Shown: one piece after another, positions 11,843-25,066 of the stretch
How the letters are laid out: every line of letters starts with the position of its first letter
How positions within the stretch are numbered: the stretch's first letter is position 1
Assembly (NCBI RefSeq): GCF_958450345.1
Contig: NC_088780.1
Location: forward strand, 436,001 to 500,000
DNA length: 64,000 bases
Source of the DNA: Calliphora vicina
Lineage: Eukaryota; Arthropoda; Insecta; Diptera; Calliphoridae
Direction of reading: 5' to 3'
Position numbers and translations under genes: made by a program
Notes under the pieces: model-generated
Databases searched by the model: none
What the model was told of the DNA's origin: nothing
What the model saw: only the letters and a program-made list of their open reading frames with translations

Positions 11843-12254
11843 TCAAGGCGTATTAACAAGGTGAGTGCGTCCCGGCAACCTTGGTTCAGACCAAAGTAAA
11901 AAAAATAGTCAGCTGTTCTACTGAGTCTACTTTATTAATTTACTTTGGTAGACTCAGTAGAACAGCTGACTATTTTTTTTACTTTGGTCTGAACTGTCAA
12001 TTCACTTGTGGTTGTTGCGGCGAAAAATACAACATGCCCAAAAGCAAAAACAACAACAGGCAACTTTGACAGCTCAGACCTTAAACCAAAAACAAAATTG
12101 CTTGTGGTTTTTGTAAATGTTGTATTTGTTGTAGTACTGTCGCTACTTTATTAATTTACTTTGGCTCAGACCTTAAACCAAAAACAAAATTGCTTGTGGT
12201 TTTTGTAAATGTTGTATTTGTTGTAGTACTGTCGCTACTTTATTAATTTACTTT
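11843..12254. mobile_element. Nested CAAAG-type MITE copies (family C)
   Basis: A perfect inverted repeat around 11882-11996 carries AGACTCAGTAGAACAGCTGA. The end CTTTATTAATTTACTTTG occurs three times (about 11930, 12148, 12237). The block from GCTCAGACCTTAAACC to the end is present twice in direct orientation (about 12073 and 12167). This is the same family as at 26483 and 28262. A short CAAGGCGTATT fragment at about 11844 belongs to family A. Confidence 0.7.
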
Positions 12255-12325
12255 GAGCTCTGTGGTTTAGTGGTTAGAGCATTTGACTAGAAAACGAGAG
12301 GTTATGTGTTCCACCCCGCTCTCAG
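12255..12325 (+). repeat. tRNA-like sequence (pol III A/B boxes)
   Basis: About 71 nt. TGGTTTAGTGG fits an A box; GTTCCACCC (GTTCAACCC in the other copy) fits a B box. A D-arm (GTTT/GAGC) and an anticodon-like arm (TTTGA CTAGAAA ACGAG, partly mispaired) can be drawn, but the acceptor and T stems pair poorly. I read it as a tRNA-derived relic inside a repeat, not a working tRNA gene. Confidence 0.55.
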
Positions 12326-13505
12326 AAAAATGTATTTTTTCTCAAATGCTGGAGTATTTTCACTATTGAATTTAATAGTGAAGTGTTATGCAGAGTGTGC
12401 CAATCGGCCACTTGCAATGACATCCCCGTGTTAAATTCACCAGTCAATAACGTTGCGAGTGGGTTGAAAATTCACTAGTAGTAGTTCTTAGTGGCCAACG
12501 AATTCGACGTAGCGGAACTAGTGCAATGAACTGCAGGGGGGTAAGTATTTATTAAAATATATTATAATTAATAGTTATTAAATTTTCTTTTCAGGAATGC
12601 TGGTAAAACTGTATCGTTTCAACCTAATTGAATTTCTTTTACTAATTTGACTGACTCCACCTTATATAAATTCGCCTTGAACAACGCCAAACAAAACAAA
12701 ACACCAAAAAAAAAAACAAAAACAAAATACGCAAGGCAATGAAACCAACACATATCCAAACATACGTTTAATTGTATAAAAAACAACAACAACGCCAAAA
12801 GAAACTAAACACAAAAAAATACGTTTAAACGTCCCAGCAGTTAAGCAAGTAGTCAATGTATCCCTTAAAGACAGTAATTGTCACAAATGGCTGACTCCAT
12901 TTTATATATTTTGGCCATTTGAAACGTGTGTGCACTTTGTAGTGCATAGAGAAGACAATTGGTTACTTTATGCACCCAAGTAATCTAGCGTGAAGACAAT
13001 TGTCACTTGAGTGTCTCTAAGTAATCTAGAGTGTAGTCACTTTAAACGTTTTATGAGTAATTCGAACAAACTGGGTTTTTACAAATTGTGTTAATATAAT
13101 TCTCATACAGTTTATTTTTATTTTTGCTTAAGTATACTTACATCCCATGTAACATAGCATGAAGTCAATAGTCACTTTAGTGTCTCTTAGTAACCTATGG
13201 TGAAGTCACTTTAAACTTTTTTTTGTACTGCACTTTATTTCACCCACCAGAAGCGTTGACTACTTTCGATCTGCTATCCGATAGTCACATTGTAATCAAA
13301 TGGGTCAATTGAGCCCCTGCTTAGGACATGTACGTGTTAAAGTAACTAGTCAAGTAGCTAAACAAGTAACCAGTTACAAAGCTAGCAAGGTAATGACGCT
13401 ATGTAACCAGTATGTGAATCGAAATACTTTGGACCAGCTATTAGACAGTCCCATTGTAATCAAAAAGAGACAATTGACCCCCTGCCTAGGACATGCCCGT
13501 GTTTA
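12255..13505 (+). repeat. Truncated copy of the CCCAGCAG element (copy A)
   Basis: 12255-12536 and about 12836-13505 match, in inverted orientation, the element at 51443-56842. Shared landmarks are the tRNA-like sequence, 'cattgactacttgctt', 'gtgcactttgtagtgca', 'cataacatagcatgaag'-type blocks and 'cctaggacatgcccgtg'. Between 12537 and 12835 copy A has an insertion absent from the other copy. That insertion contains a D-family end (GACTCCACCTTATATAAATT) and mini-me subfamily sequence. Both outer ends are lost. Confidence 0.72.
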
Positions 13506-14483
13506 GTTTCTTTTGGCGTTGTTGTTGTTTTTTATACAACTAATTAGTTGTATAAAAAACAACAACAACGCCAAAATAAACAAAACACAAAATACTCAAA
13601 GCATGCACATCCAAACATACGTTTTGTTGCTTTTTTGTCAAAGCATGCAATACATTGTGTTTTTTGATGAAATTTTCAGAGGTTGTCTCGGATTTTTGCT
13701 CATATCTCCGTTATTTATGGACGGATTTTGCTGATTTTAAATAGCAAAATTCTCGAAAGTATGTCTGACAGAATTGTTGATTTGGATCCCGGAGATATGT
13801 GGGGCTTTCAGAAAACTGATTTCAACAGACAGACAGACGGACATGGCTTAATCGACTCCGCTATCTATATGGATCCAGAATATACAGTGAATGTCACTTA
13901 AAATCGTACACCATCGTAGTAAAATTTTATTCATTAGTTTTAGAAAGTTGATGTTTCGGAAATAATTTAAAATGCTATTTTTATATTGAGTGTGCTTTTA
14001 CCTTTCAGAAAATATGGTATAATTTTAATTGCGCTTATCTACAAATAACAAAATTGGGTAATAGTCAGTGCCCAGAATATCAACGCTTCATTTAAAATCC
14101 TACAGGCACTAAAAAATAGCAAAGGATACCCTACAAAGTATTAGGATTATTTAATATTAACTTTTTTTTTAATTTTTAAAGTTTTAATTGTAATTTAATA
14201 TAAGTGTACGAATTTAAGTGAAATATGAATTTTGTGATGTTCTTTAATTTTCATCAATATTTTTTTAAGGAATTGAGGTTTTGTTAACTTTTTTGTTGAA
14301 ATACATAGTTTTTGTTCCAATTAATAAAATTACTTTTAAGTTTTTATATAATCACCTAGTATTGCCTGTATAATTTCATAATATTTAAAAAAAAATATGT
14401 TGTACGATTTTGAGTGACACTCACTGTATATACTTATAAACGGAATGACAAACTTATATATACCCTTCTCACGAAGGTGAAGG
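13506..14483 (+). mobile_element. mini-me-like element, interrupted by a MITE
   Basis: The order is CAACAACGCC hairpin arms (about 13516-13575), CCAAACATACG, 'gaggttgtct', 'ctgattttaaatagcaaaat', a short GACAGACAGAC run, the core 'gacatggcttaatcgactcc', and the end 'gaaggtgaagggtataaa'. A 542-bp MITE at 13885-14426 splits the core from the end. It belongs to the subfamily also seen at 52932 and 61032. Confidence 0.78.
13885..14426. mobile_element. Tc1/mariner-type MITE
   Basis: CAGTGAATGTCACTTAAAAT at the left and its near-complement at the right are flanked by TA (13883-13884, 14427-14428). There is no coding capacity. It is inserted in the mini-me-like copy. Confidence 0.85.
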
Positions 14484-14489
14484 GTATAA

Positions 14490-15003
14490 AAACAGGATAC
14501 TTATTTACAAAATGTGTATTCGGCCAATTATGTCCTATGGTTGCCAAGTCTGGTTTCATAAAGCTGCTAAAACTTATACCAGGAAATTGCAAATCAATCA
14601 AAATAAAAATCTGAAAATAATTCACAACCTACACCCCAGATATTCTACTGAATTACTGCACAGTAACTTTAACCAAATAATGTTCAACTCATTTGCAATG
14701 GAACTGACTATGTCATTTAATGAAAAATGCAGAAAGTCTACACATGAAATAATAAGAAATTTGCTAAATAACTCCTAAAACTCTTTTGTATATAAAGAGT
14801 AATAATTTAGTGGCTGTTTTTAAAATTTCCTATAACATTTATGTTTTTTACAAGGTTTTTTAGACTACTTTTCCTTAATACTGTGATATTAGTAGTTTCT
14901 TTATTTAATTATTTAGTTGTTAATTGTTGTAATACTTTTAAGTAAATCCTCAAAATATTGTAAATAATTATTTTATAAAGATTTCAATAAAGATCAATAT
15001 ATT
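14490..15003 (+). pseudogene. 3' end of a LINE (jockey-like reverse transcriptase)
   Basis: The frame 14512-14778 begins MCIRPIMSYGCQVWFHKAAK and continues TRKLQINQNKNLKIIHNL. This is the C-terminal tail of non-LTR reverse transcriptases of the jockey group, where the 'R.I..YG..VW' motif is standard. The catalytic RT and the endonuclease are missing, as expected for a 5'-truncated insertion. A 3' UTR of about 225 bp ends in AATAAAGATCAATATATT-type sequence. It sits between two mini-me-like copies; a 'tataaaa(a)ca' at both edges may be the target duplication. Confidence 0.7.
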
Positions 15004-15815
<812 letters not shown>

Positions 15816-15984
15816 AAAAATATATATAACAAAGTTACTTTAAATATATACATAATATAGTTTCAATCAAATATTCTGTTGTAACGCTTTTGGTTTCAGT
15901 GAGAAATAGAAGGAGAATTAAATAAATGGAACAAATCAAGATCCCCGCAACAGTTTATATTTTTATAATATTTTTTCTGTTAAT

Positions 15985-16171
15985 ATTCATATTTTCTGTT
16001 TTGCCGAAAAAATAATATGTACCAAATTTGATCGAAATATCTTCAAAATTGCGACCTGTACTCTGCGCACAAGGTTTACATGTACAGCCAGCCAGCCGGC
16101 CAGCCAGACGACTTACCAACATGTGCACAAACGCATTATACCCTCCCCACTATGGTGGTGTAGGGTATAAA
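15985..16171 (+). mobile_element. Second mini-me-like subfamily, fragment
   Basis: 'aaaattgcgacctgtactct', 'caaggtttacatg', a CAGCCAGCCAGCCGGCC tract and the end 'tatggtggtgtagggtataa'. A reversed relative is at 49740-49880. Confidence 0.6.
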
Positions 16172-16720
16172 AAACATATTTAATAACATAATAATTTAAT
16201 AATAACATGCATTCTAACTGCATAATTTTATTAAAACAAGGACTTTTAATTTCTTTCGGTGTAGTTTCATTTTATTTTTCTTGGAAGTGTTCGGAATTTA
16301 ATATCATCAAATTTTTCAGATACATACCGACCCTGTTTTATTTAATACTGTCATCAGGAAAAAATTTCTTGTTAGGCGTCGTGAGGAGGAAAATTTTAAG
16401 GATATTAAATTTTATTCAATTTGTTATAAATGAACATTTTTACAAAAGTATTTAAAAGTGCAACGTTTATCAGACAAGAAAATGTCTAGTTTATATATTT
16501 ATATACAATAAGTGCAATATATTTGGCTTGAAACCGTCAACTTCATCACGAAATCGATTTTTGTTTATTTTCTTGTAAGAGCAAACAAAAGGCATTTTCT
16601 ATCGAAACGGAATAACCATAGAATATTTATTTTCACCAGTGCATTGAGGTGTTTGTATGTAATACAATTTGTAGAAATTTAATGATTTTAACATATTAAT
16701 ATCAAAGAAATCAATTGAAA
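16172..16720. other. Upstream flank of arfaptin
   Basis: AT-rich, with no other gene seen. It should contain the promoter and 5' UTR of the gene starting at 16721, but no decisive core promoter motif stands out. Non-coding upstream exons cannot be excluded. Confidence 0.35.
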
Positions 16721-19700
16721 ATGGCTCATTCAGTACATGTTGAACGTAGTATACATGAAATGTTAAAAGATACACCGTCCATGAATGAAAGTGATAACGC
16801 AGTACATACAGGAACAGAAGCCTCCAGTAGCTGTACACCTTTCAAAGCTCCACCTACTACTTTACCGCTCAGAAATCATTCAGGTATTTTTAAGTTATTT
16901 TTTTTTTGGTTATAAGTAACATCATATTGTTAAATATTATTTTAGCACCAACAACACCCATGTCACCTAAAAGTCCACAAATTGGTTTAGATTCGAATCT
17001 ATTGAAAACTGGAGCATCAAAAATTGATAGCATAAAGAATTGGAGTATATCCACATACAAATGTACGCGTCAGATTATGCTTGAAAAACTTGGCAAATCT
17101 CAACGTACTGTGGACTCGGAATTGGAAGCCCACATTGAGCAATTGCGTGATACACAACGTAAATATTTATCTATATTGCGATTAGCACGGGCATTTAGCT
17201 CGCATTTTCATCATGTTGTGGTTACTCAGCACGCTTTGGCTGATGCATTTGCCGACTTGGCACAAAAAAATCCTGAACTACAAAAAGAATTTACTTGCAA
17301 CTCGGAAACCCAACGATCTCTGACAAAAAATGGTGAACTTCTGTTGAATGCTTTAAACTTCTTTATATCCTCTGTCAATACACTGTGCAATAAAACCATC
17401 GATGATACTCTATTAACAATTAGACAATATGAGACCGCCAGGTACAATATTTATCAATCATTTAAATACATTTATAGTTTTACGATATTAAAATCGTAAT
17501 AAACTAAACGTTATTATAAGGAAACGATATCATCTATGTCAAGTTGTATTAATACGCCTTTGATCTAGGTGATATAAACTATCATATATGATATCGTTCT
17601 TTTACCATAAACGACAGTATTAACAGACTCGTATTTACCCACAATTTAAATGATTTCCTATTCGTATTTATAATCAATTTTTAATTTTATAAAATGTTTA
17701 TAAATCAACTTTTCCATACAAAATAGGTTTTGATTATGATTAAGGCCTATATTATTAATTTTGTTTTCATCTTTCGTATGTTTGAAAATGTTTAATTTAA
17801 ATTATTTTTCTGTTTGAATTTTTTTGAAAAATAGAAGGTATTCTCACTTTCTCTTTTTGTCACCATATTAATGTTCTGACGTTTACTTTAATTATGAAAA
17901 ATCGTGGTACCATATTCATCCTTAAAATCCCTTTATTTGAAATCAAATTTTGTATGGTAAATTTGCCTTAAAAGAATGTTTAAATTTAATTTTTTTATGA
18001 ATACGGGGGTTAAACTATAGAATTTCGTTTTTGAAATAATTATAAAATAAAAAAGAAAAAACTATTTGTGCCATTGGTAAGGAAAATATCCCTTACAGAC
18101 TCCTAGAAATAAAAAAAAAAACACAAAAAGTTACTGCCTAAAGATTCAAAATTAAACATATATTTAATTATCATAATGAATAACGATGTAAGATATTGCT
18201 ATTTTTTTTTTTTTGCAACAAAATAAGATGAACATGTATCATATTGCTGAAGTCTGAGGGATGCCCCATCATAATATTAGTCTGCAAATTGGCCAAGAAT
18301 ACTTCTTCTGGTTCTGTTCTTCCCTTATTTATTGATTTTGTAAAAGTTGATTTCTTCAGACGGACGGCCAAACTCTCAGGCGGACATCGTCTCCCCTTAT
18401 CCAGTAGTGTGTAAATTAATATATGTATTTATATTATAAAATTACAAAGCGAATGGCAAACTTATGTGAAACGTATGCATTCTGAAATTTATAAAAGCTA
18501 TATGTATGGACGAAGCTATATTATCTAAGAACAATTTAAATGGTCGATTACATGTTTCTGATTTGACAAAATCTGGATGTGTGTGAAGATAAATATGCCG
18601 AGTTAAATACGTTTTTCAAAAATATCGCATGCGATAAAAAAGTACTCAAAATGTTAAATAGGCATATTTGCGTAAAATTTTAAGACTTTATTTTAAAAAA
18701 ATTCATTACTTACAGTAAATTTATAACTTCTATAAACATTTTGTTCATAATTTCTTTGTAAAAAATTATATTCGTGCTTGAAAATATGACCGTAAAAATT
18801 TCTCAAAAATGAGTTCTCTGAGGTATCTGGACACTGTGACTAAATCCTACTTCCTCAAGGAATAAGGAATATAGACATAGAGCGGAAACTCTCCTGTCAA
18901 AGACCTAACTCAGTTGTCAGAAACCTAAGTGGTGAGAATGTATTACTAGAAAAAACTATGTGAAAATAAAAACAACACTCGTATGTGTGATTATTTTGAG
19001 TAATTTTTTCTTTGAGTTTTTTTCTAGTTTCCGCTCTATGCTTAGAGGAAATATACATAGAGCGGAAACTAAAAAAAAACTCAAACAAAAAAATTACTCA
19101 AAAAGTTACACATACGAGTGTTGTTTTTGTTTTCACATACTTTGTCTTACTAATACATTCTCACCACTTAGGTTTTTGACAGGAGAGTTTCCGCTCTATG
19201 AGTGGATCAACCATAAAGGAAATATACATAGAGCGGAAACTAGAAAAAAACTCAAACAAAAAAATTACTCAAAAAAAGTGTTGTTTTAGTTTTCACATAC
19301 TTTTTCTTACAAATACATTCTCAACACTTTGGTTTTTGACAACTGAGATAGGTTTTTGACAGGAGAGTTTCCGCTCTATGTGTATTCTCTATGGGAGCAA
19401 CCTTGTATTTTTGAATCATGGCTCAAATTATACAGATACAGTTGCCAACATGGTAATAGCAATACCACTTAATTTTGAAATATTTTAACTGCAGAAGAGG
19501 ATGGAGAAGAGGAATATCTTGCTTACAGAATTTTCAAATAGACCAATTCATTTTTATATATATAGATATTGTTACGAAATTTCACATGGTTTGAGCTGAG
19601 GTGTTTTCGAGTTGATTTACGTTTGTTCAGCTTCCTAGCGATAATGGGGGCCAGTGCGTAGCCCCCCAAAGTTGGTCACCTAGTGTCTAAAATTTTTTAA

Positions 19701-22700
19701 AAAAATCGCCAAAAATCCATTTATGATCTGAATGAGCTGAAATTTGAAATATAAATAGTCCTTGAGAAAGTCATTTTTCACGAATAAAAATATAAAATTT
19801 GACTTAATGTAAAATTTTAACAATTAAAGATATCATAACAAAATTTGGAACCAATATAGACTCAAATGTCCTGAAATCAATGGCATTAGAATTTTTGACA
19901 TTTTTATTTTCAAATCAAAAACAAGTAAAAACACTTAGTAAGTATTTAAGAAACATATGGGGTTATACAAACATGGAGCTTTTTCGTGGATTCGTGCTTT
20001 GCCTTTTTAGAATTTTCTACTCAAATCGAAATTTTTTTTTAAAAATTGGCAAAGTTTGGACAGGTCTGGGGGAGTGATATGTCTGCTTTAGAGCTAGTTT
20101 CTTACTTGTCAGTTAAACTCAGCTTAACACGCTGTTATATTAATCCTGAAACATAATTTGCCGGAATTTAACCAATGATTGTGTTTCTCACTAGTGGATT
20201 AATTTTGTTAGCATTGCCATACTTTTCAGTCAAATCACATGTTTATTCTTCAAATTTTTCCATATAAATATGGCAATACTATACATTTTATAAGAAAAAG
20301 CAACCGCGTTACATAACTTTTTTTGTAAATTTTAACTTTCTAAAAGAAAAAGCGACATAAAAGTATATAAAATGTATACTAAAAATTATATTGATGTTAA
20401 TAAAGCAAATAAAAACAAAGAGCTGCTGTGCTGAATTGTTTATTTTATTTTCCATCTGTTTGTGCTTTGGCATTTTATACTTAGGTTTAACTCACCAATG
20501 ATGCTCAGTTAAACCTAGATTATATAGCATATAAACAATAAGTGAGAAACACAATTTTTAGTTTAATTTAGGTTTAAGCGAAGAATGTAGATTATCTCTA
20601 TCCCAGAAACTAGCTCTTAGTGAGCTAAATTTTTCTTAACACGCTTTTGCATTAAGTTATCTTTCCGAATCATAAAAAATTGTATATAGTCCCGAAAAAA
20701 AATTTTTTCTACAAAAGAAAAAATATATATGGTGTTTTTTGCGAAAAAACTTAAAAAATACGGCCCTTTTTACAAGTTCTAACTTCGCGAGATACCGAAT
20801 TATTTCCAAAAAACCACTGTGCATCAGTGAGACACATTAATTTATGCATGTTATTGGTAAAAAAAACTGTCATATTGTTTCAAGATGATATCATATTAAT
20901 TAGTAATGGGAGGTTGAATAATAGAGATCTTTCTCAAAACCTGCCACTAAAAGACTTCGGTTCCTGCAAAGTTTAAATGCATTACATTGAAATATATATA
21001 ACACAATATTTAAAATAGACAATATAAACACTACAGATGTGGACGTGAGTGATAACTGGCTCCCAATACAAAACTTTAAAATTCGCGTGATCGCGCTAAC
21101 TAAAATGATTTTTTTTATTAAGCTAAATTGCCTGCTATCGCATGACTTCGTATTAACCACAAGAAAAAACTTCGAATTAATCACAAAAAAAAACTTTTAT
21201 GCCCAGTTTTTGACTTCGTATTTAAATACGTATTTAGTTAATTTTTACTTCAATTTAAGTGGTATTTTACAGTTTGAGTTTTTCAGTGCTATATAATTTT
21301 TCTTATTTAAATAAGATAAAAGTATGGTAGCACTACTAAATATCAAAAATTTATCGATAGTTTTCTTTAAATCGATAGTTTTCCCTAATAAGAAATAAAA
21401 GTTAATTAAACAATAAAATTACTGGTAGAAAAATGCACAAAAGAAGCTCCAAAGAAGCTCACTACAATAGAGTGAAAAAAACCAAACAACAAAAGTCAGC
21501 TGTCAAAAACATATGAAAAATGAAAATAGAAAAATGATTTATGTATCATTTAAAAAAGCACTGAGAAACTCATTTTCGTATTTAAATAGAACTTAAAAAT
21601 AATTCATATTTAAATACGATCTCAAAAAATGGCCCTTAAACAAGCATATACAAGCGTGAGTGCGTGAGAGTTAAATTGTTAAAATCCCGCGTGCTATTCA
21701 TTCGCGATTAGAAACTCAACTCAAGTAATTGGTATAAGTTTATTATTGTTTATCTCATTATAATACAAGAATATAGCATGGTCCAGGCCTGACTCACACA
21801 TGACTCTCATATTAGTAATCACAACCTTTTCACATCTCTTATAAAACAAAAAATAATGACAATAACAACAACAACGACTTTTAGCAGAATCGAAAGGGCT
21901 TTTTTGTTGGTAGACTTAACGGGTGAAGCTGTTACTAATTTGCATATAACTTATGAGGCGCAGCGACGCATAACTGACCATGCTATTAAATTGTATTAAA
22001 TTCCCTGTCCACTTCCAATATAAAAACTAATAACAAAGCGACTTCCGCAAATAATTCAAATTTAAACTTAACCAAAACATATCAATAAATACCTGAACTT
22101 GATGTTTGCATAATTAGATTTATTAATTATTTGAAATTACTTAGTACAAATAGTATTTATTTGCGCAAATTTTTAATTTTTTTTATCACTTTCGGTTTTT
22201 TCTCACAATATGTGATTTCAACACGTGACTATAAAAATACCATTTCATATTTCTCATTAATTTCTTGTCTGCTGATGTAGAATTTTGTGCTCTTTAAGCT
22301 GGTACTTTCAGTTTTCACGATACTTGAAATTTGTTTTTGCAATTAATCCGCAAAATTAGTATATTTTGCCCGAGTACCACTATGTATTTTTTAACAGTGG
22401 CTTTTTCCCCGGACTTCGGACAGCCATGTTTACATCTAGAAGTCTTCTCTTCTCAGTCTTATCGCTAACTTCAAAATTTACTTCTGTTTTTATTAGCATG
22501 GCAGATTTAAATGAATCACATTTGATGAGTTTTCTGTTTACACTACTTTATATTTGTTTCTTTATATTAAATAACCTTTGGTATAGATGTTGATATCTGT
22601 ATACGATTCACTCGCTATGCTAATTTTTGTAATTTTTATTATTTTTTGTTGACGGTAGCTATTAGCTATTCTTTATTTATGTTGGGACTGGAACAATTTA

Positions 22701-23239
22701 TGGAAATTATATTTCTAAAATAAATTTTCTATATGAGATTAAATCAAGAAAATCTATATAGAACTTGGTTAAATGTAGTATTTTATATAAGATTAATATA
22801 TACTTTGTAGAATTGAATTTGATGCATATCGTATGGATTTGGAAAATGCCAAACCAGAACTGCCTCAATCACCAGTCGCAGAGGACATTCAAAAACAATA
22901 TTCGCAACACAAAGAACTTTATGAAAAACTAAGGGCTGATGTGGCAATAAAAATGCAATTTTTAGATGAAAATCGAGTAAGTAATTATTTGAAATTTTTT
23001 AATTGTTTAACTCTTTATTCTTTTCCAAGATTAAAGTAATGCATAAGCAATTAGTATTACTTCACAATGCCATAGCTGCTTACTTTTCCGGTAATGCCAC
23101 AGCTCTAGAAACAACATTGAAACAATTTAATATAAAGGTAGTTCTTATAGCCACATATAAAATAAATCTAACACATATTTTTGATTATTTTCAGCTTAAA
23201 TCTCCTAATTCTGTAACAGGGTCTTGGCTGGAACAGTAG
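16721..23239 (+). CDS. Arfip: Arfaptin (AH/BAR-domain protein), five exons
   Basis: The exons are 16721-16883, 16946-17441, 22811-22976, 23030-23137 and 23195-23239 (978 nt, 325 aa). All introns are GT-AG and all phases agree. Residues 1-80 are a variable, Ser/Thr/Pro-rich N-terminus. About 80-310 form the arfaptin homology (BAR) domain: IKNWSISTYKCTRQIMLEKL, HALADAFADLAQKNPELQKE, FFISSVNTLCNKTIDDTLLT, EKLRADVAIKMQFLDENR, IKVMHKQLVLLHNAIAAYFS, ending GSWLEQ like known arfaptins. Arfaptins dimerise into a curved coil that binds Arl1/Arf/Rac GTPases and PI4P at the trans-Golgi. Length fits the family (about 340-370 aa in mammals). The ATG is in frame with the family start; an in-frame TTG codon upstream is not needed. 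Intron 2 is 5,369 bp and full of MITEs. The symbol follows the Drosophila gene. Confidence 0.95.
17442..18875. other. Proximal part of arfaptin intron 2
   Basis: AT-rich, no exon seen. 18355-18420 carries 'cagacggacggcc' and 'ggcggacatcgtc', probably an old mini-me-like relic. Confidence 0.4.
18876..19040 (-). mobile_element. CATAGAGCGG MITE, copy 1
   Basis: Ends CATAGAGCGGAAACT and AGTTTCCGCTCTATG. The interior has 'acaacactcgtatgtgt' and 'gtcagaaacctaagtggtg'. It is in the opposite orientation to copies 2 and 3. Confidence 0.85.
19056..19200 (+). mobile_element. CATAGAGCGG MITE, copy 2
   Basis: Same ends and interior as copy 1, reversed. It follows copy 1 after only 15 bp, giving a large hairpin. 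Confidence 0.85.
19227..19380 (+). mobile_element. CATAGAGCGG MITE, copy 3
   Basis: Direct repeat of copy 2, with a small deletion in the 'cacatacgag' part and a duplicated 'aggtttttgaca' near the right end. Both copies 2 and 3 are preceded by 'ggaaatata'. Confidence 0.85.
20091..20616. mobile_element. PIF/Harbinger-like MITE in arfaptin intron 2
   Basis: Ends GAGCTAGTTTCT and its inverted complement, flanked by TTA (20088-20090, 20617-20619), the typical TWA target. Inner inverted blocks ('gtgtttctcacta' / 'agtgagaaacaca') extend the symmetry. Confidence 0.75.
20617..22810. other. Distal part of arfaptin intron 2
   Basis: AT-rich and non-coding. Short 'cgtatttaaatacg' and 'tatttaaata' blocks at 21210-21240 and 21570-21620 suggest another decayed palindromic repeat with uncertain limits. 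Confidence 0.35.
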
Positions 23240-24146
23240 TAATTCTATTGTGTATTTGCATCACTATAAATATTCCTTAAACAAAACCAAACAAAGTATT
23301 TTTCTCTTGTCCACTTATATATTCTTATGGTTATTTAACTAAAAAACAAAAATAAATCGTATGTATATGTATTTAACATAAGAACTGGATGCTTTGTAAT
23401 ACGATTATGGTTCTTCAAATTAGTTAATTTTTTTATTATGAGTATTTCGCCTAACATCCTAAATAGATTTCAAATTAATATATTGCTGGCAAAATCGTAA
23501 ATCAATACTTTCATTTCTTAATTGTATATTTTTGATGAATTATAATGCTCGTATATGTATATTTTTGATGACTAGTGTCCAAATCCTGTTTTAATAAGTT
23601 ATACTGCTCGTAGTAACTTATCTTTTGCTACACTCGTTCAAAGTTCAATAATTTTTGTTAATTTAGCCTGAAGTGGCAAAAAGTGAAAATCAAAATATTT
23701 CAAGCGTACTTGTTATTTTTTTTAAAACTATTGCTCTTTTTTAATGGATCATCAAAATGTTGCAGAAATATTTTTAATAATTTTTTGAACAAAAAAATAA
23801 ACAAATTTCCCTTTTAAGGTATCGTAATTATTTTTTAAATTTAAACAGAATATGTTTTTATTTAAGAATTATAGAACAAATAATTTTCAAATTAGTATAA
23901 TTCTTATCTAATTGAATAAAATGATATTGATAATTTGATTATTTTTACAAAATCTGCTTCCCTGACCACGTTTTTGAGGGGGCGGTTAGTGTTTAAAAGG
24001 CAGATTATTTCTAATAAATTTGTTATTATAACATGTAAAAAAATAGATGTGAAATTTTTGTAATGATAATCTTAGAATTTTTTTAAAAAAAATTCACTAT
24101 TTTCGACTGAACACATATGCGAAAAACTTACTAAAGTCAAGTTAAA
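23240..24146. other. 3' flank of arfaptin
   Basis: 'aaaaataaatcg' about 110 bp after the stop is a candidate poly(A) signal. The rest is AT-rich. One GC-richer patch, 'ctgaccacgtttttgagggg', is at about 23960. No gene seen. Confidence 0.4.
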
Positions 24147-24848
24147 CAAGTAAGAGTGCTATATTCGGCTGTGCCGAATCTTATATACCCTTCACCAAAT
24201 TATACTTCAAAATTTTAAATATTTTTAGGTAAACAAAATTTAATTTTTTTTAGTTGTTTTTTTTCATTTTTTGGAAAAAAATTTATTTAAAATTTTTTTA
24301 AATTTAAAATTTTTTTTTTTTTAAATTTTAAAATTTTTTTTTTGGTTTTTTTAATTTTTTTTTTTTTTGAAAAAAAAAATTCGGGTTAAAAATTTTTTCC
24401 CGATTTTGACCCATTGTAGGTCCAACTTAATATGGTCTTATATACGTCGTTGCAAATGTCTTTGAAATATCTATCATTAGATATCCATATTGTCTATATT
24501 AATGTCGTATTAATTCAGATATAGGTCAAAAATTGGTCAAAAATCGAGGTTGTCTTGGTTTTTTCCTCATATCTCAGCCATTTGTGGACCGATTTTGCTG
24601 ATTTTAAATAGCAAAATTCTCGAAAGTATGTCTGACAGAATTATTGAAGATTTGGATCCCGAAGATATCTGGGGTCTTCAGAAAACTGATTTCAACAGAC
24701 AGACAGACGGACATGGCTTAATCGACTCCGCTATCTATAAGGATCCAGAATATATATACTTTATAGGGTCGGAAATGAAAAATGTAGAAATTACAAACGG
24801 AATGACAAACTTATATATACCCTTCTCACGAAGCTGAAGGGTATAAAA
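24147..24848 (+). mobile_element. mini-me-like element, complete
   Basis: Starts 'gtaagagtgctatattcggc' with the hairpin ATTCGGCTGTGCCGAAT, then subterminal 'ttatatacccttcacc', long A/T runs, 'gaggttgtcttgg', two GACA units, the core, and the subterminal complement 'aagctgaagggtataaa'. Confidence 0.88.
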
Positions 24849-25066
24849 ACGGAAATGACAAAATTTAAACTTCAAGCCTGCGTCCTCTACGATTCGTTCA
24901 GAAATCATTTTGCAATCGGACCACTAGTTTAGTCGATTAAGATTTGTTACCAGTGAATTATTGAATTTAATCTTTATGAGAAATATATCTGTCAGGTGTA
25001 TGTAAAATAATTGTTGAGTAATAAAATATTTAAATGTTAATTTAGCTTAAAAATAATTGTTCTTAA

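Noticed and set aside
12255..12325. Functional tRNA gene
   Set aside because: Acceptor and T stems do not pair well, no proper variable arm for the serine-like anticodon loop, and the unit is part of a dispersed element.
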